DNA of 64,000 nt. Origin: Pseudothermotoga hypogea DSM 11164 = NBRC 106472. Lineage in GTDB: Bacteria; Thermotogota; Thermotogae; Thermotogales; DSM-5069. Positions 28,633-37,927 of the stretch are shown in pieces; positions within the stretch are counted from its first letter, which is position 1, and every line of letters starts with the position of its first letter. The DNA is taken from positions 62,001-126,000 of the forward strand of contig NZ_CP007141.1 of assembly GCF_000816145.1 (NCBI RefSeq). The letters run 5' to 3'. A program made the translations under genes and the position numbers. The notes below the pieces were generated by a model. The model searched no databases. It was not told where the DNA came from and saw only the letters and a list, made by a program, of their open reading frames with translations.

Positions 28633-29739
28633 GTGTTCTTAACTATGTTCTCAGCGGAACTGAAGAGGACTCTGAAGAATCCTTACTCGCTCGTGCTCAT
28701 ATTGATCGTCCCTTTGGTCGTCACCACCATTGCAATTGTGCTTTTCTCGAGTTTCGGATTCTTGCAGACAAAAATAGGAATACTCAATCTCGACACGGAT
28801 CCTCTGTCGCGTCTGACTGTGGGTATCGTGATGTCTCTTTTCAAAGGTGGGAACATCAGTTATGTATCGGAAGACTATCGACAGAAGTTGCTCAATGGTG
28901 ATCTGCAGGCCGTGGTCGTCATCCCGAAGGATTTCTCCAGAAAACTCTACGCGGCACAGCAAACTGAACTGATCTTCATCCCGAGCCCTGTGGACTTGCA
29001 GGTCTCAACCGTCATGTACAGGACTTTCCAGTCCATGTTCGAAGATCTGAACGGCAGTCCGTTCTTTGACCCACAGGTTATCAGGTACCTGTTCAGCTCT
29101 CCTGGTTATCCCGCACCGAAGCTTTCAGCGCTCGAGAGAGAGAAGGTCCTGAACCTGACCTCGTTGCTGATACCCGTCACTGTGTTCTTATCAAGTGCGT
29201 GCGTGTTGCTCGCCATCGCTTCTGGCTCGTTTCAGTTGGACGAACAGTCGAAGTTGACTGAGCTGTTCCTGTCGATGAACGTGGGAAAGTTCACCTACGT
29301 TGTCTCAAAGATCTTGGCGTACACATCGGTAGGTCTGACTCTCTCCATGGTCGCACTCCTCATTCTCCTGCGTTTCAGGGTGTTCCTCATCACGCCAGCC
29401 ATGATAGAATTGATAGTACTCAATTCCCTGTTTCATGCCAGCGTTGGTCTGATAATTTCAGCGGTCTCGCCGAACACACAAGTTTCATCGATGCTCAGTG
29501 TTGTTCTCACAGTGGTGAGCTTTTATTTCAGTGGCAGCGTTGTGCCGCTGTCTTCGATGCCGACACATCTGCAGAGCTTTGCTCGAAACTATCCTCTCTT
29601 TTTGGCGATTTACTCGTTGAGGAAGCAACAGCTCTTCGAATTCGATGTTACGAGTGATATCAAAAAGATGACGTTGCTCGTTGTCGTTTTTGTGGTGCTT
29701 TCTGTAGTCGCTGGGTCTTCGAAACTGAGGAGGCGGTGA
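28633..29739 (+). CDS. ABC-2 type transporter permease
   Basis: 368-residue membrane protein with the YhgE/YbhS-like layout: a first span at residues 17-40, a large extracytoplasmic domain (about 45-175), then five to six hydrophobic segments in the C-terminal half, including LNLTSLLIPVTVFLSSACVLLA and the NYPLFLAIYSL segment. The start is probably GTG 28633 with AGGAGG about 10 bases upstream; ATG 28645 is possible. No ATPase is adjacent. The orphan ATPase at 4092-4751 is a candidate partner. Substrate unknown. Confidence 0.78.
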   Translation: MFLTMFSAELKRTLKNPYSLVLILIVPLVVTTIAIVLFSSFGFLQTKIGILNLDTDPLSRLTVGIVMSLFKGGNISYVSEDYRQKLLNGDLQAVVVIPKDFSRKLYAAQQTELIFIPSPVDLQVSTVMYRTFQSMFEDLNGSPFFDPQVIRYLFSSPGYPAPKLSALEREKVLNLTSLLIPVTVFLSSACVLLAIASGSFQLDEQSKLTELFLSMNVGKFTYVVSKILAYTSVGLTLSMVALLILLRFRVFLITPAMIELIVLNSLFHASVGLIISAVSPNTQVSSMLSVVLTVVSFYFSGSVVPLSSMPTHLQSFARNYPLFLAIYSLRKQQLFEFDVTSDIKKMTLLVVVFVVLSVVAGSSKLRRR

Positions 29740-29741
29740 TT

Positions 29742-30296
29742 TTGAGAAAGATCCTAATTGTCTCCGACACTCATGGTTCACTCACAAGCTGGCAGCGGTT
29801 GAAATCGCTCGTGGGCCAAGTGGACGAAGTCTACCATCTCGGAGACGTGCTTTACCATGGACCGAGAAACCCCATACCCGATGGGTATAATCCTGCAGAG
29901 CTGGCTCGGGAACTGAGACGCGAGAATCTCTTCTTGGTCCGTGGCAACTGTGATGCCGATGTGGATTTGATGTTGCTCGGAATATCTGAAGCTCCGAAAG
30001 TTCTGCTTGCGAGCTTCGGTCAAGTCAATTTCGTCATGAGCCACGGAGATTTTTTTCAAAGCGAAGAACAATTGTTTACGTTCCTTGAGGAGCACGGTGC
30101 GCGCGTTCTCTTGTACGCTCATACGCATGTTCCGAGGTTCGACTGGATCCAGTCCAGACTGATCATAAACTCAGGTAGCCCTTCTCTACCCAAAATGGGA
30201 TCCGAGCCAACCTTTGTGCTCATGGAGATCAACGAATTGGTGAAAATCTCTCTGATATCTCTGACAGGTAAGCTGCTCAGGGAGGCTTTGCTTTGA
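29742..30296 (+). CDS. yfcE: YfcE-like metallophosphoesterase
   Basis: 184-residue calcineurin-like phosphodiesterase. Metal-binding motifs are SDTHG, HLGDVLYHGPRN, RGNCDAD, MSHGD and AHTHVP, in the YfcE/MJ0936 order. The GPRNPIP..YNP insert is typical of YfcE. The start is TTG 29742, 8 bases from GAGGAGG; GTG 29736 overlaps the permease stop and sits too close. A second, different phosphoesterase of this family is at 55127-55603. Confidence 0.9.
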   Translation: MRKILIVSDTHGSLTSWQRLKSLVGQVDEVYHLGDVLYHGPRNPIPDGYNPAELARELRRENLFLVRGNCDADVDLMLLGISEAPKVLLASFGQVNFVMSHGDFFQSEEQLFTFLEEHGARVLLYAHTHVPRFDWIQSRLIINSGSPSLPKMGSEPTFVLMEINELVKISLISLTGKLLREALL

Positions 30297-31282
30297 TGGA
30301 CGTGGCTAAACTGATACGTGACTCCAATGCGAGGATCACCATGATCAAGTATCAGGAGGAAATCCTCCCCGAGGACGTGAAATTTGGTTCTTCCTCTTGC
30401 TGGCTTGTCGAAGAAGAAGAGCCGTTCGTTTCGGAGGGGCCTGAGAAGATCATCTTCGTGGACAGCAGGAGGAGGAGGTTCACATCCATAGAAGTTGAAG
30501 GCTACGTTCTGCTGCTCACTCAGATCGTGACGGGTGCGGTTCTTCTCGAGAACCACCGTTGCAAACCATTGTTTTCTCCCGATGAACCACCAACGGTCAA
30601 ACTCGTGCTCGGTGTTCCGGATGTGATTGCAAAACGCTGGAACGTACTGAACGGGGAACAGGTGAGCATAGGAAGGCTTTCGTGTGACGTGGCTGTAGGA
30701 CTGACCGCGAAGGATGCGACGGACTCGTACATGCAGGAGATCGAAAGGCGGACCGTGGAGCGTTTCCTTCAGGAAGCACTTGTTGTCAAGGATGGGGCAA
30801 TCAACTTTACGACGCCCACCTTCCAGATCGAGCGCGGTCCTCTGGGTCTGGTGAAAAACATACACATGCCTTACGTGGATGCAGAAAAGTTCAGAACCTT
30901 CGGATTGATGAAGAAGGGACAGAGATCAAGGTGTTTTGCAACACAGCTCGCAGAAGGTGAGGAACTTCTGAAGGTGATGAGTTATCTGAAACTTTCTGAT
31001 ACACCCGGACTCAGAGGTTTGGTGCGCATCGAAGCCGTGGTCCAAAAGGATTGCTTTGCCGGTTCAAAGAGGCACATTTTTGAACTCTTCGGAAGACTCT
31101 GTGGGACGCTCGTGAGAGTAAGCGACGACAGTGGTCTCATTCCAAGAACGCCTGAGGACACTCTGCCTGTGGTGTTTCTGGAAAAGTACCTCGACAGGTA
31201 TTTTTACAGTGAAACGTACGTCAGGTGTGCGTTCATCGAGGCGGTGAAGGAGACGAAGAATTTCTCCACAGAAATATCATGA
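30296..31282 (+). CDS. NurA-domain-like protein
   Basis: 328 residues. I read weak similarity to the NurA 5'-3' nuclease domain: an early VDSRRRR at the place of the VDGS metal motif, KDGAINF...GPLGLVKNIH like the DGPL...GVVK segment, LMKKGQRSRCFA like the LKPGQRTPxF segment, and RIE further on. If right, it would be a DNA end-processing nuclease partner of a HerA-type translocase, which is not in the window. The first metal site is altered, so activity is uncertain. TTG 30293 is an alternative start. Last gene of its operon, before a strong hairpin. Confidence 0.5.
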   Translation: MDVAKLIRDSNARITMIKYQEEILPEDVKFGSSSCWLVEEEEPFVSEGPEKIIFVDSRRRRFTSIEVEGYVLLLTQIVTGAVLLENHRCKPLFSPDEPPTVKLVLGVPDVIAKRWNVLNGEQVSIGRLSCDVAVGLTAKDATDSYMQEIERRTVERFLQEALVVKDGAINFTTPTFQIERGPLGLVKNIHMPYVDAEKFRTFGLMKKGQRSRCFATQLAEGEELLKVMSYLKLSDTPGLRGLVRIEAVVQKDCFAGSKRHIFELFGRLCGTLVRVSDDSGLIPRTPEDTLPVVFLEKYLDRYFYSETYVRCAFIEAVKETKNFSTEIS

Positions 31283-31315
31283 AGCAGGCCCCGGTGATGA
31301 ACCGGGGCCCGCTTC
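31281..31315. terminator. Bidirectional terminator hairpin
   Basis: GAAGC-A-GGCCCCGG, 7-base loop, CCGGGGCC-C-GCTTC gives a 13-bp stem with one mismatch between the convergent NurA-like and tsf genes. T-runs are weak on both sides, but the stem is very stable and can serve either strand. Confidence 0.75.
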
Positions 31316-31334
31316 ATCCTGTTCGATGCGAGTC

Positions 31335-31931
31335 TCACTCTTCTCCTATCTGCATCCTTACAAACCTTGTGACTCTGATGTTCTCCCTGATCTTGGCAAT
31401 AGCCTCGTCGATGACCTGCTTGACTGTCTTTGTATCGTCAAATATGTACTTCTGATCGTAGAGACAAACTTCTTCGAAGAACTTCTCCAGCTTACCTTCA
31501 ACGATCTTTTCGATGACCTGCTGTGGTTTGTTGGAATCTTTCAGTTGCGCCAGATAAATTTCCTTTTCCTTCTCAATGACTTCCTGTGGTACATCCTCTC
31601 TCGATACGTACCTTGGTCTCATCGCTGCCACCTGCTTGGCAAGGTTGTAGGCGAGTTCTTTGAACTCCGGCATTCGGGCGACAAAATCAGTTTCACAACC
31701 GAGTTCTAAAAGAACTCCTATCTTGTCGTTGAAATGCACGTACGCAGTGACGATACCTTCCTTCGTCGTTCGAGATGCCTTCTTCTGAGCGACCGCTGCT
31801 CCGCGCTTCCTCAGTATTTCAATTGCCTTCTCGAAATCACCGTTCGCTTCGCTCAGAGCAGTCTTGCACTCCATTACTCCTGCACCGGTCATTTCCCTGA
31901 GTTTTTTCACCATTTCAGCACTGATTTCCAC
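31335..31931 (-). CDS. tsf: Elongation factor Ts
   Basis: 198-residue nucleotide exchange factor for EF-Tu. It starts [44 protein letters not shown] at GTG 31931 with GAGGTTCGAG upstream; the open frame extends further but without a ribosome site. The core TDFVAR motif is present ([16 protein letters not shown]). The usual partner rpsB is not adjacent; instead tsf follows coaD. Confidence 0.96.
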   Translation of the reverse strand: MEISAEMVKKLREMTGAGVMECKTALSEANGDFEKAIEILRKRGAAVAQKKASRTTKEGIVTAYVHFNDKIGVLLELGCETDFVARMPEFKELAYNLAKQVAAMRPRYVSREDVPQEVIEKEKEIYLAQLKDSNKPQQVIEKIVEGKLEKFFEEVCLYDQKYIFDDTKTVKQVIDEAIAKIRENIRVTRFVRMQIGEE

Positions 31932-31980
31932 TGCTCGAACCTCCTTCGATAGAGATTTGTTGAAAACAGGCCGAGCGATA

Positions 31981-33075
<1,095 letters not shown>

Positions 33076-33095
<20 letters not shown>

Positions 33096-33948
33096 TCGTT
33101 CCACCTCTCAGCAGCACGTACAGCGTGAAGCCAAACAGGATCAGTAGAGCGCTGAGGAGTTGGGCGAGTCTGATCGATCCAACGTACATGCTGTCTAACC
33201 TGAGCCTCTCTATACAAATTCTACCGAGCGAATAAAAACACAGATACAGCGAAAAAACTTCTCCAAAGTTCTTCCTGTAATGCTTCATGTAATGTGTCAA
33301 CAGCAAAAACAACAAGAAGTCCCATACGGATTCATAAAGAAAGGTTGGGTGAAAATACTCGTACTGTTTGAATTCCGGAGGTCTCATGGCGACGGGAACG
33401 TACATTTTCCAAGGCAAATTCGTGGGTTCTCCAAACGCCTCGTAGTTGAAGAAGTTTCCCCACCTTCCGATCGCCTGGCCAAGTGGCAGATACGCGGCGC
33501 CCAGGTCCAGTGCCTGCAAGGGCTTGAAGGTAACGTTCTTCTTGACGGTTGAGTACACCAAGAAGACCGTTATGCCTGAGAGGATGGCCCCCTGGATTGA
33601 GAGGCCTCCGTGCCAGAGTTTGAAGATCTCCGATGGTGTTTTCGAATAGAACTTCCAGTTCGAGATCACGTACAGCGCTCTCGCACCAACGACACCGAAC
33701 ACGACAGAGTAAAAAACCAGCTCATCAACCTGTTCCAAACTAACGTTCTCTCGTTTCGCCTGCTTTCGTGCCAGGGAATAGGAAACGAGGACGCCGGTCA
33801 AGATGAACACAGAATAGAAACGAAGCTCGAAAGGACCAATCCTGAACAGATACTGTGGGAGAAGCAACCTACCCTGGAACACGTACGCGAGGAACACTGA
33901 CAGCAGGATCAAGAACAGAAGTAAAATCAAAGCGCGTTTCATGATCAT
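33076..33948 (-). CDS. lgt: Prolipoprotein diacylglyceryl transferase
   Basis: 290-residue integral membrane enzyme that adds diacylglycerol to the lipobox cysteine. The signature GRWGNFFNYEAFGEPT is present, together with RxxxExxR-like GRICIERLRLD and the early segment PFELRFYSVFILTGVLVSYSLARK. About seven membrane spans. ATG 33948 overlaps the upstream stop (ATGA). A substrate for it is encoded at 55624. Confidence 0.95.
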
Positions 33949-34379
33949 TTCCCCAGCATGGTTTTCTCGATCATGCTGATCTGGTTCTTGATCTTGTGGG
34001 CGGATTTGTAATCCTCTCTCTTCAAAGCCTCTTCCAGCCTATGCTTCAAAACGTACAGATGTCTCATGGCCACTTCCCTCTGCTCCAACTGGCTCTCGCT
34101 TTCCCCCGCGAACAATTCCCTGAGAACGGCAACCGGGGCAATCGAGAAGACGAGATCTCCCGATGAGAGATGGCCTCCAGAAAAGTTTCCCATGTCCGAG
34201 TCCTGTACGACGCGCATGTATCCAGCAAGATACTTCAAATTCTCCCGTTTGAAAATGGCTGCCTCTTTCAACGTCTTCCTGAGGCAGTTCGAACACATGT
34301 GCACTTCCTTCGGTATCCCGTCGGAAAGAAACTTGTAAACCTTCACATTGATGTCCGTTTTGCACACGTCGCAACTCAC
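33945..34379 (-). CDS. UVR-motif zinc protein (McsA-like)
   Basis: 144 residues. Two CxxC pairs in the N-terminal 33 residues (CDVC and CSNC) make a zinc site, and the C-terminus is a UVR helix-pair motif (EEALKREDYKSAHKIKNQISMIE). This resembles the McsA/ClpE-type adaptors that regulate Clp proteases or protein arginine kinase in Firmicutes. No mcsB or clpC is nearby, so the role is open. GTG start overlaps the pth stop. Confidence 0.8.
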   Translation of the reverse strand: MSCDVCKTDINVKVYKFLSDGIPKEVHMCSNCLRKTLKEAAIFKRENLKYLAGYMRVVQDSDMGNFSGGHLSSGDLVFSIAPVAVLRELFAGESESQLEQREVAMRHLYVLKHRLEEALKREDYKSAHKIKNQISMIEKTMLGK

Positions 34380-34942
34380 GTGATCACCTCTACAGAGTTA
34401 TACAGAGACATTGCCTTTTGAACTCCTTCCGACAGAATTGTCTGTACAGCCTGAACGGCGACATCCAGAACTTTGTCGAGTACGACACGTTCCTGATCTG
34501 AAAAATCCGTCAAAACAAATTGTGCCAGATCTACACCCTCGGGCTTGGGACCTATACCGATCCTGATCCTGATGAACTGGTCCGTTTTCAGAGTTTCGAT
34601 GATGGACTTTAAACCGTTGTGTCCTCCAGCGCTACCCTTCTGTCTGATCCTTATTTTCCCAAGTGGCAAGTCGACATCATCGTACACAACGATTATATCA
34701 TCGACCGAAACACCATACTTTGCGACCAAAGCCTTAACGGCCAGACCACTGACGTTCATATAGGTTAAAGGTCTAACCAGCTTCACATTCCCACACTCGA
34801 GTAACTCGTAGTTGGTCTCGCGAACGAAACTCGAAGTACAGCCGGCTCTCTGAGCGTATCTGTCCAGGAACATAAAACCCACGTTATGCCTGTTTGAGGC
34901 ATAACGTGGCCCTGGATTACCCAGCCCAATTATGTGGTGCAT
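34376..34942 (-). CDS. pth: Peptidyl-tRNA hydrolase
   Basis: 188 residues. It recycles peptidyl-tRNA. Catalytic His and substrate motifs: GLGNPGPRYASNRHNVGF (His19), LVRPLTYMNVSG, VYDDVDLPLGKIRIRQKGSAGGHNGLKSI. The ATG overlaps the rplY stop by one base (TAATG). The order rplY-pth after glmU-prs matches that in Bacillus. A perfect inverted repeat falls inside its first codons (see 34879-34909). Confidence 0.96.
   Translation of the reverse strand: MHHIIGLGNPGPRYASNRHNVGFMFLDRYAQRAGCTSSFVRETNYELLECGNVKLVRPLTYMNVSGLAVKALVAKYGVSVDDIIVVYDDVDLPLGKIRIRQKGSAGGHNGLKSIIETLKTDQFIRIRIGIGPKPEGVDLAQFVLTDFSDQERVVLDKVLDVAVQAVQTILSEGVQKAMSLYNSVEVIT
34879..34909 (-). terminator. Terminator-like inverted repeat inside pth
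   Basis: CCACGTTATGCC, 7-base loop, GGCATAACGTGG is a perfect 12-bp repeat about 33 bases into pth. On the minus strand it is followed by GTTTTATG. It encodes conserved Pth residues, so it may be accidental, but the shape is that of a weak terminator or mRNA-stabilising hairpin that would separate rplY from pth. Confidence 0.45.
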
Positions 34943-35601
34943 TATTCTTTCTCTTCTTCAGTCTCCTCTGCCTTCTTTCCTTTCTTTATAACTTCGGGCT
35001 CAATCGTCTCTGCCGGAGCAGCCGCTGTGACTTCTTCCACCTGCAGACCTTTCGGTACGATGATAGTTACCAGTGCTTCGTCTGCAGGCAACAACACCTT
35101 CATTTCCTCAGGAAGCTTCAAGTCGCGCACGTGATAGGATTCTCCAAGGTTCAGGTGACTGACGTCTATTTCTATGTGTTCGACCAGCGCACCGGGAAGC
35201 GTTTCGACAGGCAGTTCCGTGTGCAGTACTTCCATTATACCGCCCTTCTCGACTCCGATAGGCTTTCCGACCACGCGTATGGGTATTTCGATCCTCATGA
35301 CGTGTCCCATAGCAGGTTTGTAGAAGTCGATGTGAACGATCTCGTCAGTCACCTTGTCAATCTGAACCTTCTTGACGAAAACTTCTATGTCCTGCGTTTT
35401 TCCATCAACGTTGATCCTCAAGGTGACTGGCTTGGCCTCAGACAACGCATGGATGAACTTTTCCACTTCTTGTTTTTTCAACTTGATGGACACAGGTTCC
35501 ATCTCTGGGCCGTAGATGACGCCAGGGATCATGCCCTGATTCCTGAGTCGCCTCACCGGTCTTTTACCGTGTTCTGTCCTGATCTCAGCCGTTAGTTGCA
35601 T
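34942..35601 (-). CDS. rplY: Ribosomal protein L25, long TL5/CTC form
   Basis: 219 residues, binding 5S rRNA. The N-terminal L25 domain (AEIRTEHGKRPVRRLRNQGMIPGVIYGP) is followed by the extra TL5 domain and an acidic-lysine tail (KKGKKAEETEEEKE). This is the two-domain form of Thermus and Bacillus Ctc. Between prs and pth. Confidence 0.95.
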   Translation of the reverse strand: MQLTAEIRTEHGKRPVRRLRNQGMIPGVIYGPEMEPVSIKLKKQEVEKFIHALSEAKPVTLRINVDGKTQDIEVFVKKVQIDKVTDEIVHIDFYKPAMGHVMRIEIPIRVVGKPIGVEKGGIMEVLHTELPVETLPGALVEHIEIDVSHLNLGESYHVRDLKLPEEMKVLLPADEALVTIIVPKGLQVEEVTAAAPAETIEPEVIKKGKKAEETEEEKE

Positions 35602-35616
35602 TCGGACACCTCCTCC

Positions 35617-36567
35617 TCATTTGAACAGGATGCTCACCGATAGATTCTTTCTGATCCTCATGATTGCCTCTCCCAGAAGGTTGGCTATACTCACCACATG
35701 GAACTTACTTGGAAGGTTCGTTTGATGAACCGTATCGGTTATATAGACCTCGTCTATCTCACTGTTTTGAATTCTCTCAACCGCATTGCCCGATAAGACT
35801 CCGTGCGTTGCACAAGCAAGTATACGCACCGCTCCAGCTCTTTTCAAGGCCTGCGCACCCTGAATCATGGTCCCTCCTGTATCGATTATGTCATCGAACA
35901 TCAGGGCTATCTTCCCTTTGACATCTCCTATTATATTGACGACTTCGGCTACATTGTCTGCCGGCCGACGTTTGTCTAAGATCGCCAGCGGTACCTGCAG
36001 TTTTTCAGCGAGTTTACTGGCGCGCCGCACTGCACCCACGTCTGGTGAAACGACTGTGATATCCTTTTTGAAATTGCTGTACCGTCGCGTGATCTCCTCT
36101 ATGAAAACCGGAAAACTGTACAGATTGTCTAAGGGGATGTCGAAGAAACCCTGTATTTGCTCAGCATGTAGGTCTATCGTGAGCACACGCGTGGCGCCCG
36201 CCACGGTGATTATGTTCGCCACAAGTTTTGCCGTTATCGGATCCCTACCCTTGGCCTTCCTGTCTTGTCTCGCGTAGCCGAAGTACGGTATCACCACGGC
36301 TATGCTGTTTGCAGAAGCTCTCTTGAATGCGTCGACCATCACAAGCAGTTCCATGATGTTCTCGTTTACCGGTGGAGAAAAGGATTGTAGAACGAACACG
36401 TCGTGTCCTCTAACGGTTTCGTTTATCCGCACGTTTATCTCGCCATCCGAGAACCTCGACACCTGACAGTCACCGAGTCTCAGACCCAGGTATTCGGCGA
36501 CTTTTTGCGCAAGCGGTGGGTTGGAGTTTCCCGCAAAAAACTTCAGATCGTTACGCTGAAAAGGCAT
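35617..36567 (-). CDS. prs: Ribose-phosphate pyrophosphokinase
   Basis: 316-residue enzyme making PRPP. Conserved marks are KFFAGNSNPPLAQKVAEYLG, FSDGEINVRINE, YFGYARQDRK, DLHAEQIQGFFDIP, VSPDVGAVRRA and the PRPP loop MFDDIIDTGGTM. ATG 36567 is chosen; it starts one base after the glmU stop. PRPP feeds the nucleotide and pyrR functions encoded elsewhere in the window. Confidence 0.96.
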   Translation of the reverse strand: MPFQRNDLKFFAGNSNPPLAQKVAEYLGLRLGDCQVSRFSDGEINVRINETVRGHDVFVLQSFSPPVNENIMELLVMVDAFKRASANSIAVVIPYFGYARQDRKAKGRDPITAKLVANIITVAGATRVLTIDLHAEQIQGFFDIPLDNLYSFPVFIEEITRRYSNFKKDITVVSPDVGAVRRASKLAEKLQVPLAILDKRRPADNVAEVVNIIGDVKGKIALMFDDIIDTGGTMIQGAQALKRAGAVRILACATHGVLSGNAVERIQNSEIDEVYITDTVHQTNLPSKFHVVSIANLLGEAIMRIRKNLSVSILFK

Positions 36568-36568
36568 A

Positions 36569-37915
36569 TTACGACTCCTCCCTCTTTTTGATGACCCATC
36601 CCGGTTTGACCGTTTGTCTACTGCGCGCGATCGCCAGACTCCATTCCGGAACATCCTCCGTTATGACGGAACCTGCCGCTATAAAGGCTCCTTTTCCAAT
36701 CTTAACAGGAGCGATCAGGCAACTGTTGCTTCCTACGAACGCTCCATCTTCTATGAACGTTGGGTTCTTCTTTTTACCATCAAAGTTGCACGTTATCGTT
36801 CCGGCTCCAACGTTCACATCTTCCCCTATCGTTGCATCACCAAGATAAGCAAGATGTTGTGCCTTGCTGCGTGAACCTATCTTTGAGTTCTTCACCTCGA
36901 CAAAGTTTCCGATCTTGACGTTCGACTTCAGCACAGTGCCCTCTCTCAACCTGGCAAAGGGCCCGACTGACACATCATCTTCGATCGTTGCGCCGACACA
37001 ATCCGAACTGATTATACGCACTCTGTTTCCCACAGAACAGTTTTCGATTCTCGCCATGGGGCCTATAACGCACTCTTCTCCTATTTTCGTTTTTCCCAGC
37101 AGAAAAGTCATGGGATGAAGCACAGTATCGCAACCGATCTCCACGTCTGCTTCGACATACGTACTGTCCGGATCGACGACCGTAACACCATTCAGCATGA
37201 GTCTTTCGAGGATCTCACGCTGCTTCAATTTCTGCGCGACAGCGAGCTGAACCCTATCGTTCACACCGAAGAATTGCTCGTTCTCGCTAACATGATGGAT
37301 ACCGACCCTGTCCAACATGTTCACGGCGTCGGTCAAGTAGTACTCACCCTTTGTGTTGTCCGGTTTTATCCTGGGTAAAGTCTCAAGTAATGCCCTTCCC
37401 TTGAAAACGTATATTCCCGTGTTGATCTCTCTTATCATTTTTTCCTCATCACTTGCCTCTGTTTCTTCCACGATCTTCAAGAACTTACCCGCCGAATCCC
37501 TAACTATTCTTCCATAACCGGTTGGATCCGCCATGGTCGTTGAGATGATTGTCACACAGTTTTCATCATTTTTATGCTGATCTACAACTTTCATCAATGT
37601 TTCTTTCTTCAAAAGGGGCATATCGCCGTACAGTATCATGACGTCTTCATCAGGGTTTATGAAATCTTGAGCGCTCATCACCGCGTGCGCGGTTCCAAGT
37701 TGTTCGTTTTGAATGCGAACCTCCACGTGAGATGGTAGAACCTGTTTAACTTGCTCGGCAGAATGGCCCAGCACGACGCAGACGCGCTCACTCAAACCTT
37801 GTACAGCTTCGATGACCCAGAGCAACATGGGCTTTCCACACACGGGATGCAAGACCTTGGGCGATCGCGATTTCATCCTTACCCCCTTGCCAGCAGCCAG
37901 AATGATGATACGCAT
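36569..37915 (-). CDS. glmU: Bifunctional UDP-GlcNAc pyrophosphorylase / GlcN-1-P acetyltransferase
   Basis: 448 residues. The N-terminal uridylyltransferase has ILAAGKGVRMKSRSPKVLHPVCGKPML. The C-terminal left-handed beta-helix shows hexapeptide repeats (IGEECVIGPMARIENCSVG) and the acetyltransferase region with QHLAYLGDATIG. It provides UDP-GlcNAc for peptidoglycan. First of the glmU-prs-rplY-pth block; priA ends 12 bases upstream. Confidence 0.95.
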   Translation of the reverse strand: MRIIILAAGKGVRMKSRSPKVLHPVCGKPMLLWVIEAVQGLSERVCVVLGHSAEQVKQVLPSHVEVRIQNEQLGTAHAVMSAQDFINPDEDVMILYGDMPLLKKETLMKVVDQHKNDENCVTIISTTMADPTGYGRIVRDSAGKFLKIVEETEASDEEKMIREINTGIYVFKGRALLETLPRIKPDNTKGEYYLTDAVNMLDRVGIHHVSENEQFFGVNDRVQLAVAQKLKQREILERLMLNGVTVVDPDSTYVEADVEIGCDTVLHPMTFLLGKTKIGEECVIGPMARIENCSVGNRVRIISSDCVGATIEDDVSVGPFARLREGTVLKSNVKIGNFVEVKNSKIGSRSKAQHLAYLGDATIGEDVNVGAGTITCNFDGKKKNPTFIEDGAFVGSNSCLIAPVKIGKGAFIAAGSVITEDVPEWSLAIARSRQTVKPGWVIKKREES

Positions 37916-37927
37916 CCTTTCACCACC

